The notes beneath the pieces were generated by a model. That model was given only the letters and a program-made list of their open reading frames with translations. It was not told where the DNA came from and ran no database searches. The position numbers and the translations under genes were made by a program. Shown here piece by piece: positions 1 to 7,394 of a DNA stretch of 34,805 nt (position 1 is its first letter; the number at the start of each line of letters is the position of its first letter). Source of the DNA: Streptomyces sp. 8L (GTDB lineage: Bacteria > Actinomycetota > Actinomycetes > Streptomycetales > Streptomycetaceae); the NCBI RefSeq assembly GCF_020176795.1, contig NZ_JAIUKE010000089.1, forward strand, positions 1 to 34,805, written 5' to 3'.

Positions 1-116
1 GGGGGGTGCGGGGCGGGGCACGGATCGTTAGGCTCGTGGGCGCGGTATCGCGTGCCGGTCACCGTCCGGGTGAGGCACGGAGGTACCCCTGAGTATCCAG
101 CGGAGGCATGCGGCCC

Positions 117-521
117 ATGCCGGTCGAACTCAACCACACCATCGTCCACGCACAGGACAACCGGGAGTCCGCGGACTTCCTCGCGCACATCCTCGGCCTG
201 ACGGCCGGTGAGCAGTGGGGGCCGTTCGTCCCCCTCGTGCTCGCCAACGGCGTCACCCTGGACTTCGCGACGATCCCCGCCGAGTCCCTCACCGTGCAGC
301 ACTACGCGTTCCTCGTCTCGGACGCCGAGTTCGAGGAGGCGTTCGCCCGCATCCGGCAGGCGGGGATCACGTACTACGCCGATCCGCACCAGAAGCGCCC
401 GGGCGAGATCAATCACAACGACGGCGGCAGCGGCGTGTACTTCATGGACCCGGCGGGCCACGGCATGGAGATCATCACCCGCCCGTATGGCAGCGGCACG
501 CCCCAGCCGCCCTCGGCGTGA
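117..521 (+). CDS. VOC (glyoxalase/dioxygenase-fold) family protein
   Basis: This 134-residue protein has the size and pattern of a single VOC module pair. It opens with a strand-like NHTIVHAQD segment, has a central TVQHYAFLV strand, and ends with VYFMDPAGHGMEIITRPYG, the typical last strand where a metal-ligand Glu sits. Family members include glyoxalases, dioxygenases and antibiotic-binding proteins, so the substrate cannot be read from sequence. I chose ATG 117 because GGAGG at 102-106 is 10 bases away; the ATG at 108 lies too close to that site. A TAGGCT sequence at 29-34 could be a -10 element. A strong hairpin follows directly at 525-552, so the gene is probably monocistronic. The family is clear; the function is unknown. 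Confidence 0.85.
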   Translation: MPVELNHTIVHAQDNRESADFLAHILGLTAGEQWGPFVPLVLANGVTLDFATIPAESLTVQHYAFLVSDAEFEEAFARIRQAGITYYADPHQKRPGEINHNDGGSGVYFMDPAGHGMEIITRPYGSGTPQPPSA

Positions 522-524
522 CGG

Positions 525-552
525 CGTCCCGGGCAGCGTACCGCCCGGGACG
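525..552. terminator. Perfect 10-bp-stem hairpin between convergent genes
   Basis: CGTCCCGGGC (525-534) pairs perfectly with GCCCGGGACG (543-552) around an 8-base loop. It starts four bases after the VOC stop codon and lies before the 3' end of the convergent RNase H gene, so it may act in both directions. There is no U-tract, which is common for actinomycete terminators. Confidence 0.75.
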
Positions 553-609
553 GCCATCTCGTGCAGCCGGCGCCGCATCCGGCACCGGCGCGCGCCCCGG
601 TTCCCTCGC

Positions 610-1302
610 TCAGACCGAGGCGGCCCGGCAGGCCGGGTGGCCCCAGCCGTCGTCGTTCTTGGCGATCTCCTCGCCGGCCGCGTACGAGCGCCCGCAGCGG
701 CAGCGGCCAGGGAACTTGGCCTTGAGCGTGCGGGCCGCTCCGCCCGTCCGCTTGCGGGGGGCGGCGGAGGGCCGCTTGGCGCGGGCCGCGGCGGAGGAGC
801 CCTCGCCCGTCGCGCTCGGCGGCGGGTCGTCGGAGCCGTAGGCGCTGCCCGCCGCCTCCTGGGCGACGGCGACCATGCTCGCGGCCCGGTCGGCGAAGTC
901 GTTGAGCGGGTCCCCGCCGACCTGGTGCGCGGGCACGTAGCGGAACTCGACCGGGCGGCCGGTCAGGAGCGCGTCGATCCGCTGGACCAGTTCCTGGTTG
1001 GCGACGGGCTTGCCCGTGGAGGTCTTCCAGCCCTTGCGCTTCCAGCCCGGCAGCCATTCCGTGACGGCCTTCATCGCGTACTGGGAGTCCATCCGGACCT
1101 CCAGGGGTACGGCCGCGTCGGTAGCGGTCAGCAGCTGTTCCAGCGCGGTCAGTTCCGCCACGTTGTTCGTCGCCGTACCGAGCGGGCCCGCCTCCCAGCG
1201 CTCCGGCCTGCCCTCTGTGTCACCGACGACCCAGCCCCAGGCCGCGGGCCCCGGATTGCCCTTGGATGCCCCGTCGCACGCGGCGACCACACGTTCCACC
1301 AT
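610..1302 (-). CDS. rnhA: Ribonuclease HI with C-terminal Cys/His tail
   Basis: RNase HI cleaves the RNA strand of RNA-DNA hybrids. The protein (230 residues from this start) shows the family motifs: CDGASKGNPGP with Asp10, NNVAELTALEQ with Glu50, MDSQYAMK with Asp72, then PAHQ with His126 and NDFADRAA with Asp135, giving a complete catalytic set. After residue 140 comes a Ser/Ala/Lys/Arg-rich linker, then Cys201-x-Cys203 and His222-x-x-Cys225, which could bind a zinc ion (inference). The start is uncertain: ATG 1302 fits the usual short N-terminus, ATG 1314 is in frame, and the GGGGG stretch is very close to 1302. It is divergent from the PLP-enzyme operon, and the Zur-like box at 1383-1403 lies about 80 bases upstream, so shared control is possible. 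Confidence 0.9.
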   Translation of the reverse strand: MVERVVAACDGASKGNPGPAAWGWVVGDTEGRPERWEAGPLGTATNNVAELTALEQLLTATDAAVPLEVRMDSQYAMKAVTEWLPGWKRKGWKTSTGKPVANQELVQRIDALLTGRPVEFRYVPAHQVGGDPLNDFADRAASMVAVAQEAAGSAYGSDDPPPSATGEGSSAAARAKRPSAAPRKRTGGAARTLKAKFPGRCRCGRSYAAGEEIAKNDDGWGHPACRAASV

Positions 1303-1382
1303 GCCCCCGATCATGCCAGCCCCGGATGGGTGCCCGGCACAGCGGCCCGGGGAGGGCGCCGCCGGGCCCGCTCCTCTTCAGC

Positions 1383-1403
1383 CAATGATTACGGTTTTCA
1401 TTG
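1383..1403. promoter_or_regulatory. Zur-like operator (21-bp palindrome) upstream of the PLP-enzyme operon
   Basis: Centred on G1393, eight of ten base pairs are symmetric: CAATGA on the left mirrors TCATTG on the right, with AC-G-GT at the centre. The core on the minus strand reads TGAAAACCGTAATCA. Actinobacterial Zur boxes are A/T-rich palindromes of the TGAAAATnATTTTCA type, and the motif stands out from its GC-rich surroundings. The second box at 5624-5639 shares ATGAAAACC exactly. The Zur assignment is inference; another Fur-family repressor is the main alternative. Confidence 0.65.
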
Positions 1404-1493
1404 CATGAAGGCGAGACGGACTGGAAAGGCTGCATCGGGCACGCAACCGATCACGAGCGGTGACCAGCCGCTCGGCGAGGAGGTCAGAACGCT

Positions 1494-3065
1494 GTGGGGG
1501 GCCCGCCTAACCAGCCGAATCCGCTCTATCTAAGACCGGCGCTCGCGCCTTTGTCCGCGTCGCTGACAGAGGCGGCCGCGTTCCTGCACACGCTCGCCGA
1601 CGGACTGGGCACACCGCTCAACGTCGTGACACCCGACCAGATCGCGGAGAACGCGGCGCGTTTCGAGGCCGTCCTGCGTCGCCACCGGCTCGGCGGAGGT
1701 GTCTTCTTCGCGCACAAAGCGTCCGCGTCGAGCGCGCTCCTGCGGCGCCTCGCCGCGACGCCCTCGTCCGTCGACGTCGCCTCCCTGGAGGAGTTGCAAC
1801 ACGCCCTGGCCTGCGGGTTCACTCCGGACCGCATCACGGCGACCGGACCGAAGGACCCCGCCTTCCGCTATCTCGGCGCACGTGTCGGCGTCACCTTCCA
1901 TGTGGACGGGCAGAGCGAGCTGGAAGCGCTGGCGGGGCTCGTACGCGATCACGGGCTCGCCCCGGTCCGGGTGCTGCTGCGGCTGTCGGGGTTTCCCTCC
2001 GCCGGGGTCCGCAGGCTCGTCAGGCGCAGCAGGTTCGGTACGCCGGTCGCGGACCTGCCGGGGCTGCTGGACGCGGTGGAGCGGTGCGGCGACGCCGTCG
2101 AGTTGCTGGGGGTGGGGTATCACCTCGACACGGTCAGCCTGGACGAGAAGGCGCTGGCGCTCGAAGGCTGCGTGAAGGCCATGGACGCGTGCCGCGCGCG
2201 GGGGCTGCGGCCACGGGTCGTGGACATCGGCGGCGGCTTCGGCGTCAGCTACCTCGCGGAGGCGGGGCAGTGGGAGGCGTACACGACGGAGCTGATCCGC
2301 GCGGTGCTGGCCACGCGCCCGCCGCTGGCCTGGGGCAACCACGGCTACGGGCTGCGCAACGAGAGCGGCACCCTGGCCGGGGGCCTCGGGCTGTACCCGG
2401 CGTACCGCGAGGTGGCGGGGCCCGCGTATCTGGACGAGCTGCTGGCGATGCGCGCGCCGTCACTCGGCCGGCCGCTCGCCACGCTGCTGCTGGAGAACCT
2501 CTACGACCTCCGCGTGGAGCCGGGCCGCGCGCTGGCGGACCAGTGCGGTGTGACCCTGGCGCGCGTGCTGGAGACGCGGCGGGACACGGAGGGGGGCGCC
2601 GGCCTCTGGTCCGTACGGCTCGATCTCAACGCCGGGGACTGTCCGCTGGAGGACCACGGAATACTGGTCGACCCGCTGATCGTGCCGCGCCCGCGCCCAG
2701 ACAGCGGGCCGGGGGCCGGAGGCCGGGGCACCGAGGAGCCGCGTGCCGGGGGGCCGGTCGCGGTGCATCTGTACGGCAACCTCTGCCTGGAGTCCGATCT
2801 GCTGACGAAGCGTCAGGTCTTCCTCCCCCGTCTGCCGGACCCGGGCGATCTGCTGTGCTTCGTGAACACCGCCGCCTACTGCATGGACTTCGGCGCCCAT
2901 GAGGCCGAACGCCGCCCCCGGGCCCGGAAGGTGGCCGCGACGCGCGCCGCCGGGGAGCGCGACGGCGCCTGGCGGTGGTGCCTCGACACCCAGTACTGGC
3001 CACTCGCGGTGGAGGCGGTGGCGCACCACGCCGGGACCAACCGGCAGGAAGAGGCGAGCGCATGA
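1494..3065 (+). CDS. Y4yA-like fold-type III PLP enzyme (decarboxylase-like)
   Basis: This 523-residue protein resembles the alanine-racemase-fold decarboxylases (diaminopimelate, ornithine and SbnH-type siderophore decarboxylases), and best fits what is annotated as the Y4yA family. The PLP lysine is probably Lys75 in VFFAHKASAS. GYHLDT and VVDIGGGFGVSY are the barrel strands that bind the cofactor phosphate, and the C-terminal beta domain carries VHLYGNLCLESD and FVNTAAYCMDFG. It is longer than typical diaminopimelate decarboxylases (about 420-460 residues). The start is GTG 1494, with GGAGG at 1479-1483. The stop overlaps the next start as ATGA, so translation is coupled. A Zur-like box lies about 90 bases upstream. 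The likely role is decarboxylation or another alpha-carbon reaction on an amino acid-like substrate; the actual substrate is unknown. Confidence 0.8.
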   Translation: MGGPPNQPNPLYLRPALAPLSASLTEAAAFLHTLADGLGTPLNVVTPDQIAENAARFEAVLRRHRLGGGVFFAHKASASSALLRRLAATPSSVDVASLEELQHALACGFTPDRITATGPKDPAFRYLGARVGVTFHVDGQSELEALAGLVRDHGLAPVRVLLRLSGFPSAGVRRLVRRSRFGTPVADLPGLLDAVERCGDAVELLGVGYHLDTVSLDEKALALEGCVKAMDACRARGLRPRVVDIGGGFGVSYLAEAGQWEAYTTELIRAVLATRPPLAWGNHGYGLRNESGTLAGGLGLYPAYREVAGPAYLDELLAMRAPSLGRPLATLLLENLYDLRVEPGRALADQCGVTLARVLETRRDTEGGAGLWSVRLDLNAGDCPLEDHGILVDPLIVPRPRPDSGPGAGGRGTEEPRAGGPVAVHLYGNLCLESDLLTKRQVFLPRLPDPGDLLCFVNTAAYCMDFGAHEAERRPRARKVAATRAAGERDGAWRWCLDTQYWPLAVEAVAHHAGTNRQEEASA

Positions 3066-4390
3066 GGTACGACAGCGTCACGGACATCATCGGCGACACT
3101 CCCCTGCTGCGCATCGACCCGGCCGTCCACGGTCTCGCGTCGGTGGATCTGTACGCGAAGCTGGAACTGTTCAATCCGTTCGGGTCGGTGAAGGACCGGG
3201 CGGCGTGGAACATGGTGCGCTCGGGGCTCCCGGACGCCGTCGCGCGCGGCAGCCAGGTGGTCGAGCTGTCGAGCGGCAACACCGCCAAGGCCCTCGCCCT
3301 GATCGCGGGCATGCACGGCCTCGGCTTCAAGAGCGTGACCAACCGGATGAAGGTGCCGGAGATCAAGGATCTGCTGCTGTTGCTCGGCGCGGAGATCGAG
3401 GAGTTGCCCGGACGCAGCGAGTGTCTGGACCCCACCGACACCGAGGACCCGCTGACCCGCTTCCACCAGCAGCTCAGCGAGCCGGGCAGCGCCTATCTCC
3501 ACACCGATCAGTACTTCAACGCGCGCAACGCGGACGCGCACGCGGCGGGCACGGGGCCGGAGATCGTACGCGACCTGGACGGGCGGGCACCGGACGTCTT
3601 CGTCGCGTGCGTCGGCACGGCGGGTTCGTCGACGGGTGTGGCACGCGTGCTGCGCGCGCACAACCCGGACGTGGAGGTGGTGGGACTGGTCGCGCACAAG
3701 TCGGACTTCGTGCCGGGCATCCGTACGATCGACGAGGTCCAGGAGGTGGGCCTGTTCGACCCTGCGGTGTACGGGCGGATCGACGCGGTCACCTCCGGTG
3801 AGGCCATCGACGGGATGCTGACGCTGGCCCGCAGGTGCGGGGTGCTCTCCGGGCCGACCGGTGGTGCCGCGTACTTCGGTGCGGTGCGCCACCTGCGCGC
3901 GTACGACGAGGAGTTGACCGCGTCCGGGCGGCGGGCGTCGGCGGTGTTCATCGTGTGCGACCGGATCGAGAGCTATCTGGGGTACGTGCGCAAGCGGCGC
4001 CCCGAGCTGTTCGGCGCGCAGACCCGGGGCGCGTCGGTGGCGGCGCTGTCCGAGGACGAGGTGGCGAAGGCGGCGTCGATCGATGTGGCCGGGGCGCGCG
4101 AGTGGATCGCGGCGGCGAATCCGCTCGTGGTGGACCTGCGCAGCCCGTTCGCGTACGCGGCGCTGCACATCGCAGGGTCGGTGAACATCGTGGACGAGCT
4201 GTTCGAGGAACTGGTCAGGGACGGGCTGCCGTTCAGCGGGAGCCGGCCGGTGCTGCTGGCCTGTCCGGTGGGCGAGAGATCGGCGCGGTACGCGGCACTG
4301 CTGTCCCGGCTCGGCCATCCCGACGTCCGCAGCCTCGCGGGCGGGATCGTCGCCTGGCGGGACGGCGGCGGCGAACTGGTCAGGGAGTGA
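3062..4390 (+). CDS. Cysteine synthase/SbnA-like PLP enzyme fused to a rhodanese domain
   Basis: Residues 1 to about 330 are a fold-type II PLP enzyme: GDTPLLRI, the Schiff-base lysine Lys44 in GSVKDRAAW, the substrate loop SSGNTAKALAL, and the phosphate loop CVGTAGSSTGVAR. SSGNTAKA departs from the SSGNTGIA of housekeeping cysteine synthases, and family members such as SbnA use it to build diamino acids in siderophore pathways. Residues from about 345 to 442 form a rhodanese domain with VVDLRSPFAYAALHIAGSVNI and the active loop CPVGERS (Cys401), so the sulfur-carrying cysteine is present. The fusion suggests persulfide sulfur is delivered to, or taken from, the product of the PLP domain (inference). 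The start overlaps the preceding stop as ATGA. The next gene begins six bases after this stop. Confidence 0.85.
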   Translation: MRYDSVTDIIGDTPLLRIDPAVHGLASVDLYAKLELFNPFGSVKDRAAWNMVRSGLPDAVARGSQVVELSSGNTAKALALIAGMHGLGFKSVTNRMKVPEIKDLLLLLGAEIEELPGRSECLDPTDTEDPLTRFHQQLSEPGSAYLHTDQYFNARNADAHAAGTGPEIVRDLDGRAPDVFVACVGTAGSSTGVARVLRAHNPDVEVVGLVAHKSDFVPGIRTIDEVQEVGLFDPAVYGRIDAVTSGEAIDGMLTLARRCGVLSGPTGGAAYFGAVRHLRAYDEELTASGRRASAVFIVCDRIESYLGYVRKRRPELFGAQTRGASVAALSEDEVAKAASIDVAGAREWIAAANPLVVDLRSPFAYAALHIAGSVNIVDELFEELVRDGLPFSGSRPVLLACPVGERSARYAALLSRLGHPDVRSLAGGIVAWRDGGGELVRE

Positions 4391-4396
4391 CGGGAG

Positions 4397-5584
4397 ATGG
4401 CCTCCTTCCCGGTTCATCTGCGTTCCTGGCAGGAGCCGTTGCGGGCGCAGTTTCCGATCATCACGGAGCACCCCTCCCTCGCCTACCTGGACAGTGCCGC
4501 CACGTCGCAGAAGCCGCGCGCCGTGCTCGACGCCGCGCAGAGGTATCTGACGGAGTCCAACGCGAACGCGGGCCGGGGCACGTACCCCTGGGCGAACGCG
4601 ACGACGGCGATGGTGGAGCGGGTGCGCGGGCGGGTGAAGGCGTTCCTCGGCGACCCGGCGCCCGAGCGGTCCCGGGTGGACTTCACGAGCGGGACGAGTG
4701 AGGGGCTGCGCGCGGTGGCGCTCGACTGGCTGCCGGGGCTGCTGGCGGACGGCGACGAGATCGTGGTCCCCTTCGGCGACCACCAGGCGAACGCGCTGCC
4801 GTGGCTGGAGGCGCGGGAGGTGCTGGCGCGGCGCGGGGTGCGGATCACGGTGCGGGAGATGCCGTATCAGGAGGGTTCGCGGGACTACGACACGGCCGAG
4901 CTGGCCCGGCAGGTCACCGCACGGACGCGGTTCGTCGCGGCCACGCACGTCCACCATGTCTACGGCGGCGACATGAACGTGCACCGGGTCCGGCAGGCGG
5001 TCGGGCCCGACGCCGTGATCTGCCTGGACGCGGCGCAGAGCGTGGGCCATGTGCCGATCGATCTGGCCGCGCTCGACGTGGACTTCGTGGTCTTCTCCGG
5101 ACACAAGGCGCTGGCCCTGCCGGGTACGGGCGCGGTGTGGTCGCGGGGGCTGCGCGGGCCGGCCTTCGAGCCGGGCGGCTGGGCGGGCACGCCGAACACG
5201 GTGGGCATCGCGAGCCTGGAGGCGGCGCTGGACTGGCTGGAGGAGGCGGGCGTCGGACGGATAGAGGAGTGGACGGTGGGCCTCGCGGCGCGGCTCACGG
5301 ACGGGCTGAGCCGGCTGCGGCCGTACGAGGTCCTCGGCTGCGGGCTCAGCCTCGCGGCGGACTCGCGGGTGCAGCGGCGGCGGGCCGTGGTGACGCTGCG
5401 GCACGAGCGGATCGACGCGGCGGACCTGGGGTTCATCCTGTACAGCCACGGCTTCATGGTGCGCTCGGACGGCCACTGCCAGGCCAGTGCCGGGGAGACG
5501 CGTTCATCGGTTCGGGTGAGTCTGCATGTGTACAACACGCCCGAGGAGATCGACCGCCTGCTGGCGGTTCTCGGCACGCTGTGA
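4397..5584 (+). CDS. SufS-like class V aminotransferase / cysteine desulfurase-like enzyme
   Basis: This 395-residue fold-type I PLP enzyme has AYLDSAATSQKP at the N-terminus, the cofactor-stacking His129 in GDHQANALPW, Asp211 in CLDAAQSVGH, the PLP lysine Lys237 in FSGHKALAL, and a Cys361 loop VRSDGHCQA. SufS desulfurases carry the catalytic Cys in RTGHHCAQP, so the position is retained but the loop is altered. It may release sulfur from cysteine or act on a related beta-substituted amino acid. The neighbouring rhodanese domain would be a natural sulfur acceptor (inference). A ribosome site AGGGAG sits at 4382-4387, inside the end of the upstream gene. This is the third gene of the coupled operon. 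The family is secure; the substrate is not. Confidence 0.85.
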   Translation: MASFPVHLRSWQEPLRAQFPIITEHPSLAYLDSAATSQKPRAVLDAAQRYLTESNANAGRGTYPWANATTAMVERVRGRVKAFLGDPAPERSRVDFTSGTSEGLRAVALDWLPGLLADGDEIVVPFGDHQANALPWLEAREVLARRGVRITVREMPYQEGSRDYDTAELARQVTARTRFVAATHVHHVYGGDMNVHRVRQAVGPDAVICLDAAQSVGHVPIDLAALDVDFVVFSGHKALALPGTGAVWSRGLRGPAFEPGGWAGTPNTVGIASLEAALDWLEEAGVGRIEEWTVGLAARLTDGLSRLRPYEVLGCGLSLAADSRVQRRRAVVTLRHERIDAADLGFILYSHGFMVRSDGHCQASAGETRSSVRVSLHVYNTPEEIDRLLAVLGTL

Positions 5585-5623
5585 TCGGGCCGGGGCGTCC
5601 TTCGGCCACGGCCGCCGATACAG

Positions 5624-5649
5624 ATGAAAACCATTTTCGAGTGTAGATT
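5624..5649 (+). promoter_or_regulatory. Second Zur-like box overlapping the methyltransferase promoter
   Basis: GAAAACCATTTTC at 5626-5638 is a 13-base near-palindrome. ATGAAAACC (5624-5632) is identical to nine bases of the minus strand of the box at 1383-1403. Directly downstream, TAGATT (5644-5649) fits the TAGRNT -10 consensus. The box would therefore cover the -35/-10 spacer, a classic repressor position. No good -35 element was found. The nature of the regulator is inferred. Confidence 0.65.
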
Positions 5650-5699
5650 TCTGTCACCTCGCCGAAAGGCGGACCGAGAAGGGGAGGTGACCGATCACG

Positions 5700-6521
5700 A
5701 TGGGCCTGAGCACGACCACGGCACAGCGGTGGGTGGAGCGCTGGGAACGGCAGCAGCAGCGGTACGCGATCGACCGCGAGGAACGGTTCACCGTGATCGC
5801 CGACGTGGTCGAACATGTGACGGCGGGCCGGCCGCGCCCACTGGTCGTCGACCTGGGCTGCGGGCCGGGGTCGCTCGCGGTGCGGCTGGCCCGGCGGCTG
5901 CCCCGGGCCCGGATCGTCGCCGTCGACATGGACCCGGTCCTGCTGGAGCTGGCCCGGGCCGGCGGCGGCACCCCGGGTCCCACGGGCTCGGTGCGGTACG
6001 TGGAGGCGGTGATCGGCGCGCGGGGTTGGACCGCGTCCCTCGGCCTCGACGGGCCGCTCGACGCGGCGGTGTCCACGACGGCGCTGCACTACCTGCCCGA
6101 CCACCGCCTCCAGCGGGTGTACGAGCAGCTCGCCGGGATACTGCGGCCGGGCGGCGTCCTCGTCAACGCCGACCACCTGCTCCCCGAGGACGCGTCGGAC
6201 ATCGCGGTGCACGTGGGGCACCGGCGGGCGCGGCGGCAGCGGGCGTTCGCCCACGAGGACTGGGAGTCCTGGTGGGCGGCCGCGGAACGGGACCCGGAGC
6301 TGACCGACCTGTTCGCCGAGCGCAGGCGCCGCCATGGCTCGACGGGCGGCGGCGACAGCAGCCAAGGAGATGGCAGCAGCAGCGACAGTGACAGCGGCAA
6401 CGGCGGCAACAACGGGCTCACACTCAACCGCCACGCGGCGATGCTGCGCGCCGCGGGCTTCGCCCAGGCCGGTTCCGTGTGGCAGGTCGGCAGCAGCTGT
6501 GTGCTCGTGGCGGTGCGCTGA
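5700..6521 (+). CDS. Class I SAM-dependent methyltransferase
   Basis: Motif I is VVDLGCGPGSLAVRLA, followed by IVAVDMDPVLLELA (acidic residue for the SAM ribose) and LRPGGVLVNADHLL (post-motif II/III), all standard for Rossmann-fold methyltransferases. The protein has 273 residues. Near residues 218-240 a Gly/Ser/Asp/Asn-rich stretch interrupts the C-terminal part, with a clean return to family-like sequence (LNRHAAMLRAAGF). GGAGG at 5683-5687 supports the ATG 5700 start. The acetyltransferase gene begins one base after this stop, so the two are co-translated. The Zur-like box in the promoter ties this pair to the PLP-enzyme operon. The methyl acceptor is unknown. Confidence 0.85.
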   Translation: MGLSTTTAQRWVERWERQQQRYAIDREERFTVIADVVEHVTAGRPRPLVVDLGCGPGSLAVRLARRLPRARIVAVDMDPVLLELARAGGGTPGPTGSVRYVEAVIGARGWTASLGLDGPLDAAVSTTALHYLPDHRLQRVYEQLAGILRPGGVLVNADHLLPEDASDIAVHVGHRRARRQRAFAHEDWESWWAAAERDPELTDLFAERRRRHGSTGGGDSSQGDGSSSDSDSGNGGNNGLTLNRHAAMLRAAGFAQAGSVWQVGSSCVLVAVR

Positions 6522-6522
6522 C

Positions 6523-7299
6523 GTGCGGATCGAGGCCAACCCGTACGCGTACCTGAGCCATCATGGCGCCTCGCCCCTGGTGCGCCTCCATCTCGCGGCG
6601 GACTGCGGTGCGCTGAGCGCCGACACGGACGCCCGCCCGTTCAACACGGTCTTCGCGCCGGACTTCGCGCCGGAGGGGCTCGCGGACCGGGTCCTCGCCG
6701 TCCGCAGGTCGGCCGCGGTGCCGGGCCGGGCGCAGGACTGGTGGATCGGCCCCTCGGCGCGCCCCCACGATCTGCCGCAGCGGCTGGCGGCGCTCGGGTT
6801 CACCGCGCTCGCGCCGGTCCAGATGATGCGTGCGCGGCTGACCGGGGAGGCGCAGGTGCCGCGTACCAGGACCGGCGCCCGCGCACGGCCGGTCGAAGGC
6901 CTCGGCGCTCTCGCGGACTTCGTGGCCGTGCACAGCGCGGCGTACGGGGCTTCGCGCGGGACGGCGCGGTTCTTCCACCGGGTCCTCGCGTCGCTCCCCC
7001 ACACGGCGGGCGGCCCTCTGTGGCATGTCGTACTGCGGGCCGACGGCCGGCCGGTCGCGGTGGCTTCGGTGTTTCTGCGGGACGGGGTCGCGGGGCTGTA
7101 CAACGTGGCGACCGTGCCGCAGGCGCGGGGCCGCGGGTTCGGCACGGAGGCGGCGCGGACCGCGCTGGCGGGGGCGTACGAGCGGGGCGCGCGTACGGCG
7201 GTCCTCGGCGCCGAGCCGGGCGCCGCCGGGATGTACCGGACCCTCGGCTTCACGGACGCGGGGCTGCTGCACCGCATGCGGTGCGCGTCAAAGGCGTGA
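6523..7299 (+). CDS. GNAT family N-acetyltransferase
   Basis: The C-terminal half (about residues 120-258) is a GNAT domain: LYNVATVPQARGRGFGTE is the acetyl-CoA pyrophosphate loop (Q/RxxGxG/A type), followed by AYERGARTAVLGAEP and MYRTLGFTDAGL at the end. The N-terminal 110 residues (EANPYAYLSHHGASPLVRL onward) form a divergent extra module, giving 258 residues against about 150 for a simple GNAT. GTG 6523 follows the methyltransferase stop by one base, so it relies on translational coupling. It probably acylates an amine, perhaps on the small molecule made by the upstream genes or as self-protection (inference). Confidence 0.8.
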   Translation: MRIEANPYAYLSHHGASPLVRLHLAADCGALSADTDARPFNTVFAPDFAPEGLADRVLAVRRSAAVPGRAQDWWIGPSARPHDLPQRLAALGFTALAPVQMMRARLTGEAQVPRTRTGARARPVEGLGALADFVAVHSAAYGASRGTARFFHRVLASLPHTAGGPLWHVVLRADGRPVAVASVFLRDGVAGLYNVATVPQARGRGFGTEAARTALAGAYERGARTAVLGAEPGAAGMYRTLGFTDAGLLHRMRCASKA

Positions 7300-7394
7300 C
7301 GAGGGCGGGGCCGCCGGGCGCCAGGACAGCGGGAAGCGGCGGGCGTCGGAGCCGGCCTCGCTGTGGACGATGACGTTGACGCTGACGCGGCGGG

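Noticed and set aside
2876..5476. An 866-codon minus-strand open frame opposite the PLP operon.
   Set aside because: It is an antisense shadow of three clear enzymes, with an Arg/His/Pro-rich translation and no domain.
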